Source: Batillaria attramentaria (lineage: Eukaryota > Mollusca > Gastropoda > Batillariidae). From it: a stretch of DNA of 64,000 nucleotides. The notes under the pieces are model-generated. The model had not been told where the DNA came from. It saw only the letters and a program-made list of their open reading frames with translations, and ran no database searches. Below are positions 1 through 10,108 of this stretch, piece by piece (position 1 is the first letter of the stretch; every line of letters starts with the position of its first letter). The position numbers and the translations under genes are program-made. The stretch is taken from assembly GCA_018292915.2 (NCBI GenBank), contig JACVVK020000005.1, positions 4,411,001 to 4,475,000 of the forward strand. The letters are read 5' to 3'.

Positions 1-2
1 TC

Positions 3-296
3 CATCTCTCCACTATCCTGTTAGCCCCGGAGTATTCTCCCTCGCACGAATTCCTGTTGTTCGCCATCGTGCTTTGTCACGCCAACTCCTTCGCAAACCC
101 CATTGTTTACGCGTTCAGTCTGAAGGCCTTCAGGCAAGCTTTCGTGCAAATACTGACTGGCAACAATGCGCAGGTCATCCCGGGTCCCAGCACACATGGC
201 ACAAGCCTCTCTACCGCTGTCTATCATCCGCCCCGCCGCGGAGCTTCCTCAGCACCAATGATTTCACTAGCGTCCAGCACACCAGGTCCACAGTAG
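3..296 (+). CDS. Last exon (partial) of adenosine-receptor-like class-A GPCR
   Basis: The frame is open from the left window edge to a TAG at 294-296, so this is the 3' end of a coding region that begins outside the window. It reads through a short extracellular-loop-like stretch, then a hydrophobic TM7 with FAIVLCHANSFANPIVYAF, which contains the NPxxY motif of rhodopsin-family receptors. A basic, helix-8-like segment (SLKAFRQAF) and a Ser/Pro/Arg-rich tail follow. Within the class-A family, the HANSFANPIVYA and FRQAF pattern is closest to adenosine receptors (HTNS..NPFIYA..I..FRQTF in vertebrates), which couple extracellular adenosine to G proteins at the plasma membrane. The tail is about 65 residues after TM7. 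The ligand assignment is inference from one helix; another aminergic-like or orphan receptor is possible. A decayed copy of this exon lies at 1715-1999. Confidence 0.72.
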   Translation, partial: HLSTILLAPEYSPSHEFLLFAIVLCHANSFANPIVYAFSLKAFRQAFVQILTGNNAQVIPGPSTHGTSLSTAVYHPPRRGASSAPMISLASSTPGPQ

Positions 297-436
297 AGAA
301 CCGTCCCAGTGCCCCAGCGACGACAAAACTCTTGACACTTGTCCTAGTGTGAGAACAAGTAAAGTGAGCACCCAGGCGTTAACACCGCGGGCCAGCAGTA
401 TAATTATGCCCTGCGAACTGAAGAAATAGTGCGGTC

Positions 437-1010
437 GTCATACAAAACCACACACCACTAATTGTAATACAGTATATAATTTTTGAGCGGGGATGAGCAG
501 AAACAACAACATAACGTTGTAAAACACAAAGTTTCACATTTTAAAGCGGTATTTGATATTATATAGAGAGTGGGTGTTTGGGAATTTAACGTTCTTTTCC
601 AGCACATACGGGTGATATCAAAGACGGGGCAACGATAAAAAAGTCAGCACAAATATTTGGCCCCAGCCGGGATTCGAACTCACGACCCACGCATTGGAAG
701 TCGAACGCTCTACCATTCTCCCCTATCTTATGTATAGAGAGAGTACTGAAACAAGTAACCACATGTAAAATGTGAGCATGGCCGTGAGATCGCCGTCTTC
801 TTGCCTGCTCGTCATACAAAACCACACACCACTAATTGTAATACATAATTTTTGAGCGGGGATGAGCTGAAACAACAACGTAACGTTGTAAAACACAAAG
901 TATGACATTCTAAAGCGTTATTTGATATTAAACAGAGAGTATTGAAACAAGTAACCGCATGTAAAATGTGACCATGGCCGTGAGATCGCCGTCTTCTTGC
1001 CTGTTCGGCG
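437..1010 (+). repeat. Two-copy tandem repeat, first copy split by a SINE
   Basis: The segment starting GTCATACAAAACCACACACC at 437 restarts at 811. Copy 1 (437-810) and copy 2 (811 to about 1010) align along their whole length, except that copy 1 contains a SINE-A at 571-732. Copy 2 shows the uninterrupted sequence. A third, more diverged copy of the first 120 bp lies at 2052-2215, downstream of the duplicated receptor exon. Part of the second half (AAACAAGTAACC onward) also recurs at 4844-4950. Confidence 0.85.
571..732 (-). mobile_element. SINE-A copy with 9-bp target duplication
   Basis: This is a tRNA-derived SINE read on the minus strand. The tRNA-like head, including a box-B-like GATTCGAACTC complement, lies at the right end, and the GTTAAA...CCCAAACACCCAC tail at the left. 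TATAGAGAG at 562-570 and 733-741 flanks it as a target-site duplication. The neighbouring tandem copy at 811-1010 lacks the insertion, confirming the boundaries. The head is degraded near 715-732. Confidence 0.85.
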
Positions 1011-1708
1011 TTAAACCCAAATAGCCATGCAAGTTACGGATTCATGATTTTGGTGATCAACACGACTTCTTGTCTTGTAATTCTTTGCTAGTGGTCACAA
1101 ACTGGGGTAGCTTCACTAGAACGTTATTTACAGTACATATTTAGTCCAAACTTATTAAAAAAATTGACGTTTGTGTCTTGATGAAACAATAAAGTAACAG
1201 CATGAGCAAGGACGGTTTGAAAATGCTTGTACAAAAAGAGAAATTGCAAAAGAAACGGTAAAAATGGTGGTAAAAATGGCGTCAGAAAAGGGAACTCGAC
1301 AACCTGCTATCCAAATCTGTCCCGTGTGAAGTCAGTTAACAAAGCTGACTCGAAATTTTTATCTGTACATCATAACAAGACGTTAAATTATTTTAAAAAA
1401 AGAACGGCTGAAGATACTTTTTTGTACTGCTGGTTTAGAAATTGCAGGGAATGTTAACGGTAACCGCGTTACATGGCGTGTCACACTCGATCGGTATCGA
1501 AGTTGGCTGTCGAAAGCCCATTGTAAACTCGTTTCTGTACCTCAAACCTCAAATGTGGCAAGTTTACATCACAATGCGGATGTTTTGCATTCCTGGATTA
1601 TTTAGATCGCATATTGTTCGCCGTGTCACAAGTGAAACGTTAGTTACCTTCAAAGTTTAGAGACCATGTCCGAACACAAGTTTCGAAAACAGCAGCTCAG
1701 AACACCTG
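1011..1708. other. Unannotated AT-rich spacer between receptor exon and its duplicate
   Basis: The first bases (to about 1050) continue a repeat that also occurs at 4890-4945 (GTTAAACCCAAATAGCCATGCAAG). The rest holds no convincing ORF, RNA gene or repeat. Short open frames at 1227-1457 and 1442-1660 lack protein-like features. Confidence 0.5.
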
Positions 1709-1999
1709 ATGAACACCGCGTTCAGTCTAAAGACCTTCAGGCGAGCTTTTGTGCAGATTCTTACTCGCAAGATTGAGCGAGTCATCCCGGGCTCCAGTAC
1801 ACATGGCACAAGCCTCTCTGTCGGTTCTAGAGCCGCTGTCTATCATTCACCCCGCCGCAGAGCTTCCTCAGCACCACGGATTTCACTAGCGTCCAACCTC
1901 CCACACACCAGGTCCACAGTAGAACCGTTCCAGTGCCCCAGCGACGACAAAAGTGTTCACGCTTGTCCTCGCGTGAGAACAAGTAAAGTGAGCAGGTAG
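1709..1999 (+). pseudogene. Decayed partial duplicate of the receptor last exon
   Basis: From about 1715 this matches the GPCR exon at 110-350 at the DNA level, starting in the middle of TM7 (the AFSLK..FR.AFVQILT segment). It continues past the original stop codon into the same 3' flank (GTGAGAACAAGTAAAGTGAGC). The TM7 helix proper, including NPxxY, is missing, so it cannot encode a receptor by itself. Small indels change the tail reading frame and remove the original stop. The repeat unit is about 1.6 kb, so this looks like an old tandem duplication of the 3' end rather than a retrocopy. It could still be an alternative last exon, which transcript data would settle; I think that is unlikely. 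Confidence 0.7.
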
Positions 2000-2086
2000 A
2001 CGTTAACAGCGCGGGCCAGCAGCATTATGCCCTGGGAAGAAATAGTGCGGTCGTCATACAAAACCACCCACCACTCATTGCAATAC

Positions 2087-2144
2087 GTTTTTTTGTTTGT
2101 TTGTTTGTTTGTTTGTTTGTTTGCCCTTTTTTTTTTTTTTTTTT
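2087..2144 (+). repeat. (TTTG)n and poly-T tract
   Basis: A TTTG microsatellite runs directly into a long T run inside the third copy of the 437-type repeat. Confidence 0.85.
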
Positions 2145-2277
2145 TAGCTCGGATGGGCTGACACAGCAACATGGTGTGAAACAGAAAGTTTGACATTTTA
2201 AAGTGGCATTTGATATTATTTCAAAACATGTAAAACTTCGCTCATCACCATAGTAAAACAGAGAGAGAGAGGGAGAG

Positions 2278-2330
2278 AACGAACGAACGAACGAACGAAC
2301 GAAACTTTATTTTACAAGGATAAAAGATTA
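2278..2330 (-). repeat. (GAAC)n-TTTATTTT retroelement tail
   Basis: A GAAC/CGAA tetranucleotide run followed by TTTATTTTACAAG looks like the 3' end of a retroelement on the minus strand. A similar junction occurs at 8967-9000. The body of the element is not recognisable. Confidence 0.45.
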
Positions 2331-2423
2331 GGTACGCAGACCTGTCTTACATCTTGTCCTTGCTAGGCTACTGATATATATAATATATACAAAGTAAGCA
2401 AAGTAAGCTCTAACTAGGTAGAG

Positions 2424-2574
<151 letters not shown>

Positions 2575-2579
2575 GAGTG

Positions 2580-3660
2580 AGTGAGTGAGTTTTTAGGGCT
2601 TAAAGCCGCGCAAGCCACAAAGACTAATTCGCGGCTGAGTGTGCCTGCACTACATGAAAAAAACAAAAAATGTAACGTTGGACAAAGGATGCAAACTGGT
2701 CTACGGGGCTATATAAACCTAGGACATGCAGGAGACGCTGCACCTTCATGCTAATTTCTCGAACTCCCGGTTACAAAAAAGCGTAGAAAACAAATGACAA
2801 TTACAACTAGGTAAAACAAAGATAAATACTAAGCGCACATACAGCAAATATTGCAACTTATCATCTCCTAGGCGCAATAAACCAATTCGCAGCATATGCC
2901 CAACATCACTTATTCCTAACCACTGGTAGTGCAGACGTAAGTGAGGGGTTAAAAAGAAGAAATATAGATGAAAGGGCCGAACTCAGAAATCAGCTGAGGG
3001 AAGAGAGGAAGGACAGAGCGGCTAAATTCGGGAGGTTTTAAAGAGAAAGATACAGGTGAATGGGCTGGTGAGGGATAGACAGAGGTAGGAAGGAAAATTC
3101 CTTAGTTGCCAATGAAGACAACATGCCTGGGAGGCAGTTGGAGAACAGACCGCTCCAACACGGAACCTTCCCGCCGTGAGGCGGTTTGGGAAAACAACGC
3201 ACCAGAGAAGGGTGCGTTGTGAAGGTCTTCAACATGACGGGTGTTCAGCAGCACCAGCAGGGCGCTGCGAACAAAGCCCGCCAGGGTGAAGACCACGTGG
3301 GGGGAATCCAGTGAAGTCGGCCTTCAGAAATGACCCTCAGATGTCTCACTGGACCAAGGGTCAGCAGACACCCGCTTACTGACCTCCCCCCGGAGGAGAC
3401 TTTAAGAGAGCAAAAGACAGGTGAATGGACCGAGGGAGGCAGAAATAAGAGTAAAGAAAGAGCAAAAGGGGTGGGCAAGCTTGGCGAAATCAGCCCCGCC
3501 GCGTGAAGGCGAGCCCATGGGGCCACACACACACGACCATGCTATTACATACATAAATCAAGCAATACTAAGAAGAAGAAAAAAAGGGGGGGGGGGGGGG
3601 GACAAAGGATGTGATAGGTGAACAATGCAAACAAATCTTGAGGCGATGTTTTTACAGTTT
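2580..3660. other. Gene-free spacer with weak internal repeats
   Basis: There is no supported gene. Two related purine-rich segments at 3033-3065 and 3394-3436 share ACAGGTGAATGG. A GC-rich block at 3170-3380 has minus-strand hydrophobic ORFs, but no conserved motif or splice structure that I could support. A G homopolymer lies at 3585-3600 and an A homopolymer at 3671-3697. Confidence 0.4.
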
Positions 3661-3774
3661 TAAAACAAAACAAAAAAAAAAAAAAAAAAAAAAAAAAACG
3701 CGTGATGTGAATAAGTATTGAGATTTTCTTTGCCCGAAATACAAAATCCTACAGTACATGTATTGTCAAGCCCA

Positions 3775-4806
3775 TTACGAGCTGTCCACCAGATGTTTTA
3801 TTAGTTTGGCCTTGAATAATCCAAGCGAGGGTGCTGATTTGATGTCTTTTGGAAGTGTATTCCATGCGTGTGCCCCTGAGTAAGAGAGGGAGGTTTTGAA
3901 AATATCTATACGAGGCTTCGGCACCACGAAATCGTTTCTCAGTGTTCGGTACGGCTCTTGAGAGTGCTTGAATAGACTAGCGAGATATGCGGGGGTTTTT
4001 GACAGTTTTATTTTTTGCATCAGTATCATTTTGTTAAGTCTGAGTTGTTTCCGCAGGGGCAGGATACCCAACGATTTAAATTTTTCATCGGTGCTAAGTG
4101 AGCACATGCTTTTGTCTATAATCAGTTTAATCGCTCTTCTGTGGAGCGAATTTATTCTTTTAAAGTTTGCCTCACTACAGCCGTCCCAAACGGTGGACGC
4201 GTAGTCTATGTGTGGCTGGATATGTGCATTGTAAAATAGTTTTCTTGTGGGTTCATCGGTAAAGTATTTAAGTTTGGATAGTAGAAACAGATTTTTGGAC
4301 AACGCTTTGCACGTATTATTTATATGCGTTTGCCAGCTTAGCTGATCATCCACTGTGATCCCCAGCACACGGTGTACATGAACTTGTTCGATATGATGAG
4401 AGCCAAGGCAAAGTTGTAATGGGGGCGGATTCAGTTGGTGTTTCTGTCTTGTTGTAATTAACATGCATTTAGTTTTAGACGGATTAGGGATCATACAGTT
4501 ATTGTTGCACCAGTTGGAAACATCGTGTAGGCTTTGTTGTAAAGATTGGTTGATGGATTTAACACTTGAATCCGAAATATCAATCGTTGCATCATCAGCA
4601 AAAAAGGCTACAAGTGGCGTTGGGTTGAGTGATATGTAAAGGCAAGTCGTTTATAAATATAGAAAATAATAAAGGTCCAAGTATGGATCCTTGGGGTACC
4701 CCATGCTGTATTTCACCTTTTGATGATTTTTTGCCATTTAAATAAACATACTGAGTTCGTCGTTCCGGGTAAGATTCAAAGAAGGCGACTGTTTTATCAC
4801 AAAAAT
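3775..4806 (-). pseudogene. Non-LTR retrotransposon reverse transcriptase, 5'-truncated, frameshifted
   Basis: The minus strand encodes the palm-to-thumb half of a LINE reverse transcriptase, the enzyme that copies element RNA at a nicked genomic target. Reading down from 4806, FFESYPERRTQYV leads to GVPQGSILGPLLF (RT block with conserved PQG). A one-base frameshift near 4615-4630 follows, then the catalytic FFADDATI, then VLGITVDDQLSWQTHI, a YNAHIQPHIDYASTVW block, and a C-terminal WNTLPKDIKSAPSLGLFKAKL motif. The stop is at 3775. The fingers, the endonuclease domain and any ORF1 are absent; sequence upstream of 4806 turns into a GA microsatellite. Motif order fits the CR1/Jockey group. The catalytic aspartates remain but the frame is broken, so I call it a dead 5'-truncated copy. 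Confidence 0.9.
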
Positions 4807-4843
4807 GATAAGCTGACAAGAGAGAGAGAGAGAGAGAGAGAGA
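4807..4843 (+). repeat. (GA)n microsatellite at LINE truncation point
   Basis: A GA array separates the truncated LINE from a copy of the AAACAAGTAACC repeat. Confidence 0.85.
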
Positions 4844-4950
4844 AACAAGTAACCACGTGTAAAATGTCATCATCGCCGTCTTCTTGCCTGCTCGGCGTTG
4901 AACCCAAATAGCCATGCAAGTTACAGAATCATGATTAAGGTCATCGACAC
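4844..4950 (+). repeat. Dispersed repeat also seen at 750 and 944
   Basis: AAACAAGTAACCACGTGTAA continuing through GCCGTCTTCTTGCCTGCTCG and AACCCAAATAGCCATGCAAG matches 748-810 and 944-1050. The function and family are unknown; the GTTAAACCCAAA core resembles mollusc SINE tails. Confidence 0.7.
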
Positions 4951-5052
4951 GACCTCTTGTGTAGTAATAGGAAGCGAAAGGGCGGGTGTGTGTGTGGGGG
5001 GGGGGGGAGGTTACGTTATTTTGTTGAAGTTGGCGTGCGACGTCAGGATGTC

Positions 5053-5328
5053 CTTTAGCCCAAATATTTGGCTCAAAGCGCCGCGAGCTAAACCCAGCAC
5101 GCACGCTCACGTGAATCACGCGCATTCTCTCACGCACTGGACATGAACACACTACAATCACGTGGTGCGAAGGGTCAGCTCAGCAATTTAAGTTTCGGAA
5201 TTTGAGAATTGCATTTAGACTTCTTTTTTTTTAATTTTTGTGGGCTTAACATTTCCAAAGCAGAGGGGGAGGAAACCGGAGTACCCGGAGAGAATCCCCG
5301 AGGTCGGCCCGAATGACCGTGTGAAGCT
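5053..5328 (-). mobile_element. SINE-B copy, 5' truncated
   Basis: On the minus strand this matches the complete SINE-B at 34992-35400 from the central domain (GGGGGAGGAAACCGGAGTAC at 5267-5286) through the GTGATTGTAG and GAGCGTGCGTG segments to the 3' end. The tRNA-like head is missing. Confidence 0.8.
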
Positions 5329-5679
5329 GTCGCCTTAACAATCTTACAACTATGACCATTTTACACGGCATCTCGGAACTTAGTTTCATCATGGTACTTG
5401 ATGATGAGTGTATGTGTGTTGTTTTATCAAACAGCTGTTTGCTGAAGTTCAGGCGTAGTTTGGTGACCTGGTCCATCGCCTGCACCAAAATAGAGAGAAA
5501 ACTGGGTGAGAAAACGGAAGATGATACGTCCAGAAAAACACTCTTGCTTCTTTTGTCGTGTCGGCGCTGAGATGCCCATTTGCATGTGAGTGTATTGACA
5601 GGGAAGAGAGGGCGCATGCGTGAATAACTCTCACGGATTATCACAGGAGAGGCGACAACCCTGAGATTGGAGAGAGAGA

Positions 5680-5748
5680 GGGAGCTGGGGGGGGGGGGGG
5701 GGTTGATGCTTGGAGAGTGATGATCTTTTTCCTGCCGAAGTCGATACA

Positions 5749-5785
<37 letters not shown>

Positions 5786-6060
5786 CTGTCTCATAAAGCT
5801 TCTCACCAATACCATAGTACCGAAACTCCAACGGAAAAAACAAACAAGCAAAAAACATAAACAAACAGACCGAAACAAAAACTAAACAAACAAAAAAAAA
5901 CCTACAACCACACACACACACAACAACAACAACAACAACAACAACAACCCAAGAAGCGACAAACTCCAACCTAGGAAAAACAACAATAACAACAACCAAC
6001 CAAACAAATAAAAAAACCACTGCAAGACGCTCTGTGCATATGAGTACAAATTTCAAACCC
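5680..6060. repeat. Simple-sequence cluster: G run, (CT)n, (CAA)n
   Basis: A G homopolymer at 5689-5702, a CT array at 5751-5780 and CAA/CAAA-rich DNA to about 6010 are present. The long frames here are products of low complexity. Confidence 0.8.
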
Positions 6061-6639
6061 GGAAAAACGGAACGTCACGTGTTTACATACCACACTTAGG
6101 GAGACAGAGAGAGCGTCTAAAATGTTTGGTCGCTGTTTTAAGATTGGACGGTATCACCCAACGGTGGTACCCACAAAATTACTTTCCTCCACACAAAAAG
6201 TCAGATATAAGGAAAAGAGGAGTAATTTTCAATCCACAAAACCCAAGACTTTGGGCTCGCTGAAGAACTAACAATAGAATATCTGGACTCTAAAAACTAG
6301 ACTACAGAGAGAGAGAGAGACTCGCGAGCAATTGAAGGCACGAAACAAAGGCAAAGGACAAAAAGACGTGGTTGTGAAAGAGATCCCTGTTGGATCCCTG
6401 TTCATCTACTGTTTTGTTTCTCTACCGCTCGCCACTGTCCGGCGCTCAATTCGCTCACTGACACGTGAAAATCGTTTCTCTGCGCTCACAACCGATTCCT
6501 TGTCACTCCTCTCTGGGCAAAGAATCAAATGTCAAAGCTCATTTTTCTATAGCATTCCTCAAGCCTGAAACGATCTATTGAAAAAAAAAGCAAGCCGTGA
6601 GTTCCTCGCACTACCCTCTCTCTCTCTCTCTCTCTCTCT

Positions 6640-6812
6640 CGGGGAGCCGGGGTGGCCGAATGGTAGAGCGTTGGACTCTCAATGCTCGGGTCGTGAGTTC
6701 GTATCCCGGCTGGGGCCAAATATTTGTGCTGGCTTTTTCATCGTTGCCCCGTCTTTGATATCACCCATATGTGGCGGAAAAGGACGTTAAACCCCCAAAC
6801 ACCCACCCACCC

Positions 6813-6814
<2 letters not shown>
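6640..6814 (+). mobile_element. SINE-A full-length copy inside a CT microsatellite
   Basis: The copy starts GGGGAGCCGGGGTGGCCGAA with an internal Pol III box A (TGGCCGAATGG) and box B (GAGTTCGTATCCC, one change from GGTTCGANTCC style). The body holds GGCCAAATATTTGTGCTGGC and TTTGATATCACCC, and the tail is GTTAAACCCCCAAACACCCA. CT arrays lie directly on both sides (6616-6639 and 6816-6844), so it landed within a pre-existing CT repeat and exact target duplications cannot be told apart. Confidence 0.9.
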
Positions 6815-6848
<34 letters not shown>

Positions 6849-6874
6849 TTGAGAAGCGTCGATTACGAGCGACA

Positions 6875-7228
6875 ATGGCAGTTAATGGTCTACCATCCGC
6901 TGCACAAACCATCCTAACCGCCCTACTGACCGACCATCACATCTCCTCCTGGAAAGTTACCGGGGAAGGTGAAACTCTGGTGGTCATTTTTCGCATGACC
7001 AGTTCTCAACCGGGTGCGACGCCATCTTCAGACCCGACCGGGCAGTGGCGACGCAAACCACCGTGTCAGGTCAGACGTGACAAGCAGAGAGCAGAGCAAA
7101 GACGGGCCATCCTACAACAACGACAACCACAGACAAACAAGGACGATTCTTCACCACCGTACATAAACAACATTGGTAACAGCGACAACCATCCTGTACT
7201 GGAGCAAGAGGAGATATGGCGTGTTTGA
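6875..7228 (+). CDS. 117-residue protein of unknown function, basic C-terminal half
   Basis: This intact ORF has a non-repetitive, protein-like composition, unlike most frames here. Residues 1-50 have alternating hydrophobic positions (NGLPSAAQTILTALL and WKVTGEGETLVVIFRM), suggesting a small alpha/beta fold. Residues 65-95 are strongly basic (QWRRKPPCQVRRDKQRAEQRR), possibly nucleic-acid binding. The C-terminus is polar, with Asp, Asn and Gln. The start is the first ATG in the frame, in the favourable context GCGACAATGG. I recall uncharacterised invertebrate proteins and transposon ORFs with a similar core followed by RKSPSQ.RRD..RA, so a transposable-element ORF is possible; that is memory-based and unconfirmed. 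No catalytic residues are evident. A (CT)n array and SINE-A lie just upstream. Confidence 0.45.
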   Translation: MAVNGLPSAAQTILTALLTDHHISSWKVTGEGETLVVIFRMTSSQPGATPSSDPTGQWRRKPPCQVRRDKQRAEQRRAILQQRQPQTNKDDSSPPYINNIGNSDNHPVLEQEEIWRV

Positions 7229-7584
7229 GAAGGTGGCCGTCTATTGACACAAGTTTGTACAGTGAATATTGTGATGTACTTGATCGTGATTTGGTGGTTG
7301 TGAACAGAGCTGTAAAGTACTTTTTAGGATGATCGAGGTGCTTTGGTGAGGGAATTTTGGTGGAGAATAACATTTTGCTGTGGCTGTGCCATTGCCCTAC
7401 AACAGGTACATCAGTCGGTCGTTTCCGGGTGTGCAGTCCGGCCATGAGTGAACAGTTAAATTTCCTTTGTACTGTCCATGATAGTGACACGGTTTCCGTG
7501 GCACGTGCAATGTAACACCCCCGCCCCCACCACCCCAATGTGAACGGGCAAACCGCCTATACCACATTAAACATTCTGAGTTCT

Positions 7585-7988
7585 CTCCATATTGAGGAAA
7601 ACAGCCCTATACCACCACCGCTTTTTCTCTGTTTCGCATTTTCCCTTCCTTTTTTCCCCCCTTATCATTTTCCTTTAAATGACAGCAGAAGTAGTTCATG
7701 TGGTGAACAGCAAAGGCATGTTTTGCAATTTGGCATACATACGCCTGTAACTTCTACCGTTGTAAATCTCTCTCTCTCTATCTCTCTCTCTATTGAGGAA
7801 AACAGCCCGATACCACCACCTCTTTTTCTCTGTTTCGTATTTTTCCCTTCCTTTTGTTTCCCCTTATCATTTTCCTTTTAAATGACAACAGAAGTAGTTC
7901 ATGTGGTGAACAGCAACGGCACGTTTTGCAATTTGGCATACATACGCCTGTAACTCCTACCGTTGTAAATCTCTCTCTCTCTCTCTCC
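7585..7988 (+). repeat. Tandem duplication, period about 201 bp
   Basis: TTGAGGAAAACAGCCC at 7592 and 7793 begins two copies that align through TTTGCAATTTGGCATACATA to CTACCGTTGTAAATC. Each ends in a CT array, so the duplication looks microsatellite-mediated. A related TCCATATTGAG junction occurs at 6843 before the 117-residue ORF. Confidence 0.85.
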
Positions 7989-7999
7989 TGAACTCATAC

Positions 8000-8628
8000 T
8001 CACAGTCCGGAAATTGTATTGTTAGGTTGTCAGTCCCAACTCAGGGTCTTTGTGTCGTCAGTTGAAATGAAAGTCACTCCTGTTTTCCCTGCGTCTGACT
8101 TTTTGTTTGAAAGAAAGTAATTTTGTGGGTGGTACCTTTCGGGGATACCGCGTGTTTCACTTTTTGTTAACTTTGTAAGCAACTGATCTTGTGGGGGCTA
8201 CAGTTGGATTTATACCCTCTAACCTTTACTAGTGACCAAATATTAATTTCACAGCGCGTTTTCTAAGACTTCCAATAGTGAGGAATAAAAATAGGGACGT
8301 AGTCCATGATTTGACTGCATTTGTGGCTCCCTTGTGTAACAATGTGAGTCTATGTATAAATCCTCCTGTCTGTCTGTCTGTCTGTCTGTCAGTCAGTCAG
8401 TCAGTGTGTCTGTGTGTCCTTAAATACTTCAACATTGGCATTTTGCTCAGAATCTACAAATAGCAGAGGCGCCATATTTGGCAAGCTGATAGAGAACACC
8501 AAGACCCTTCAAAACGCACCCTTTTTAGTGACCTTGACTCAAGGTCAAAGTTATTAAAGCTGTCTGCTTGGAACTTTCACATGTGCATTTTCTGAGAATA
8601 AACAAACACCAGATGCATTAAACTTGGT
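8000..8628. other. Spacer with CTGT/CAGT microsatellite
   Basis: There is no supported gene. A CTGT then CAGT tetranucleotide run lies at 8367-8405. TGACCTTGACTCAAGGTCA-type sequence at 8530-8548 resembles the extended nuclear-receptor half-sites noted at 21.2-21.7 kb. Confidence 0.4.
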
Positions 8629-8638
8629 ATAGTGATAG

Positions 8639-8812
8639 GGTGGGTGGGTGGGTGTTTGGGGGTTTACGTTCTTTTCCACCACATAGGGTGATATCAAAGA
8701 CAGGGCAACGATGAAAAAGCCAGCACAAATATTTGGCCCCAGCCGGGATCGAACTCACGACCCGAGCATTAGAAGTCCAACGCTCTACCATTCGACCACC
8801 CCGGCTCCCCGC
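8639..8812 (-). mobile_element. SINE-A with 10-bp target duplication
   Basis: A complete copy on the minus strand: the tail (TGGGTGGGTGGGTGTTTGGG) is at the left and the tRNA-like head (ACCACCCCGGCTCCCC) at the right. ATAGTGATAG at 8629-8638 and 8813-8822 is a perfect target-site duplication. Confidence 0.93.
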
Positions 8813-8959
8813 ATAGTGATAGACATTGATAAGATCTTTATTGGTCAATAAAACCTTTATTTTTAAAGTGTATGTAAAATAAATTAAATCCCGAATCCCA
8901 TAAGTATTTGTCATTAGTACCTTTTGGTGATCACATATATGCCAAGTCTTCACCAGAAG

Positions 8960-9000
8960 AGAGAGAGAGAACGAACGAACGAACGAACTTTATTTTCCAA
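8960..9000 (-). repeat. (GA)n/(GAAC)n then TTTATTTT junction
   Basis: A GA then CGAA tetranucleotide run followed by CTTTATTTTCCAACGG, like 2278-2330. It probably marks the 3' end of an unidentified minus-strand retroelement. Confidence 0.4.
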
Positions 9001-9990
9001 CGGTAGTGATTTAACCAAACAATTATTAATTTTCAATCAGCCGTTGCTACAAAAAAAGAAGACTACAATGGCAAGATAAAAGGAAATACAAGGGAGAAAA
9101 AAAAAGAAGAAGAAAGGGGGGGGGGGAAATGGCAAAATAAAGAACAATTACTCGGGAAAAAAGTGAGGGAGAAAGAGAGAGAGAGAGCAAAAAAAAAAAA
9201 AAAGCTTTTGTAGAGATAGAGGTGTCAGCCGGATGGACAGAAAACAAATTTTTGGACACGCGCCACACAACGGGCGATAATGCACAAGCATTTTCCCTCA
9301 AAGGGACAGCACTCGTGCCACTCACCTCTTTATTTGTTCAGCGTCAGGGGCAAAATGACAAACTGACCATGGGATGGATGGCCATGTTTGTAGACCAGCT
9401 CATCAAACACAGAAGCCAACCACCTACATTTTTCATGACCATTGTGTGAAGCCACAAAGAGGAAAATCAACCTTGTGTGAAGGTACAAAAGGGCAGAAAA
9501 GCCGAGGATGAACGATGGCACAAAAAGAGGGGAGACAAACCCCCCCGTGACCAAGAGGAAATAATCCATAAAAATGTACTTTTGAAGTGATACGCCCATA
9601 ATGCTTGACGCACGCTGCGAACAGAGCATTCTGCATCGTGGAGGAAGTGAGAAGCGAGGATGTATCTGAAAACATTTTTTTTTTGGCATTTTCCACCTGA
9701 AAAAGAATCTCACATCCCAGCGTATGACACTGACAAAGGTGCACCGTGTCGCTTTTGAAGACCCCTCTCAACCCTTCGACCTGTCAGCATTCTGAGGCGC
9801 ATTCACCCAGTGGGGGGAGAAAGTCCGAGAGCTGCGTGTATGTGTGATAGATGGGCAGAAGCCCAGAATATGATTAATGGCTTGACATAACGGCTCATGG
9901 AAGTTTAATGGCGGACACAATGAGACGCTCTTGGAACATCACTGTCGTGTGGGTAGCAACGGGACGGCTTGGTCTATGGTGGTCAAGTGT
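9001..9990. other. Spacer without supported genes
   Basis: Purine-rich DNA with A and G runs lies at 9080-9205. Overlapping minus-strand frames at 9330-9771 have mixed composition but no recognisable domain, and they overlap in two frames, so I do not call a gene. Confidence 0.4.
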
Positions 9991-9994
9991 ACCT

Positions 9995-10108
9995 CACGTG
10001 CGGATACGGCCCAAGGTTCAGCCCGACAAATCACGTGCACATTAGGGGTTAGGGACAGCACCAAGGCTACCTCAGGTATGAGGTAGAATTTGTGGGGCTG
10101 AAGTGTAG
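9995..10108 (+). repeat. Dispersed repeat family E, copy 1
   Basis: The block with CAGCCCGACAAATCACGTGC and CTACCTCAGGTATGAGGTAG has diverged relatives at 18532-18625 and 23172-23262, sharing the AAATCACGTG, GGGACAG and GAGGTAGA segments in the same order. Its origin is unknown. Confidence 0.6.

Noticed and set aside
3102..3532. Hydrophobic minus-strand ORFs that resemble a membrane helix
   Set aside because: Two overlapping frames compete, no receptor or channel motif follows, and no splice sites are convincing.
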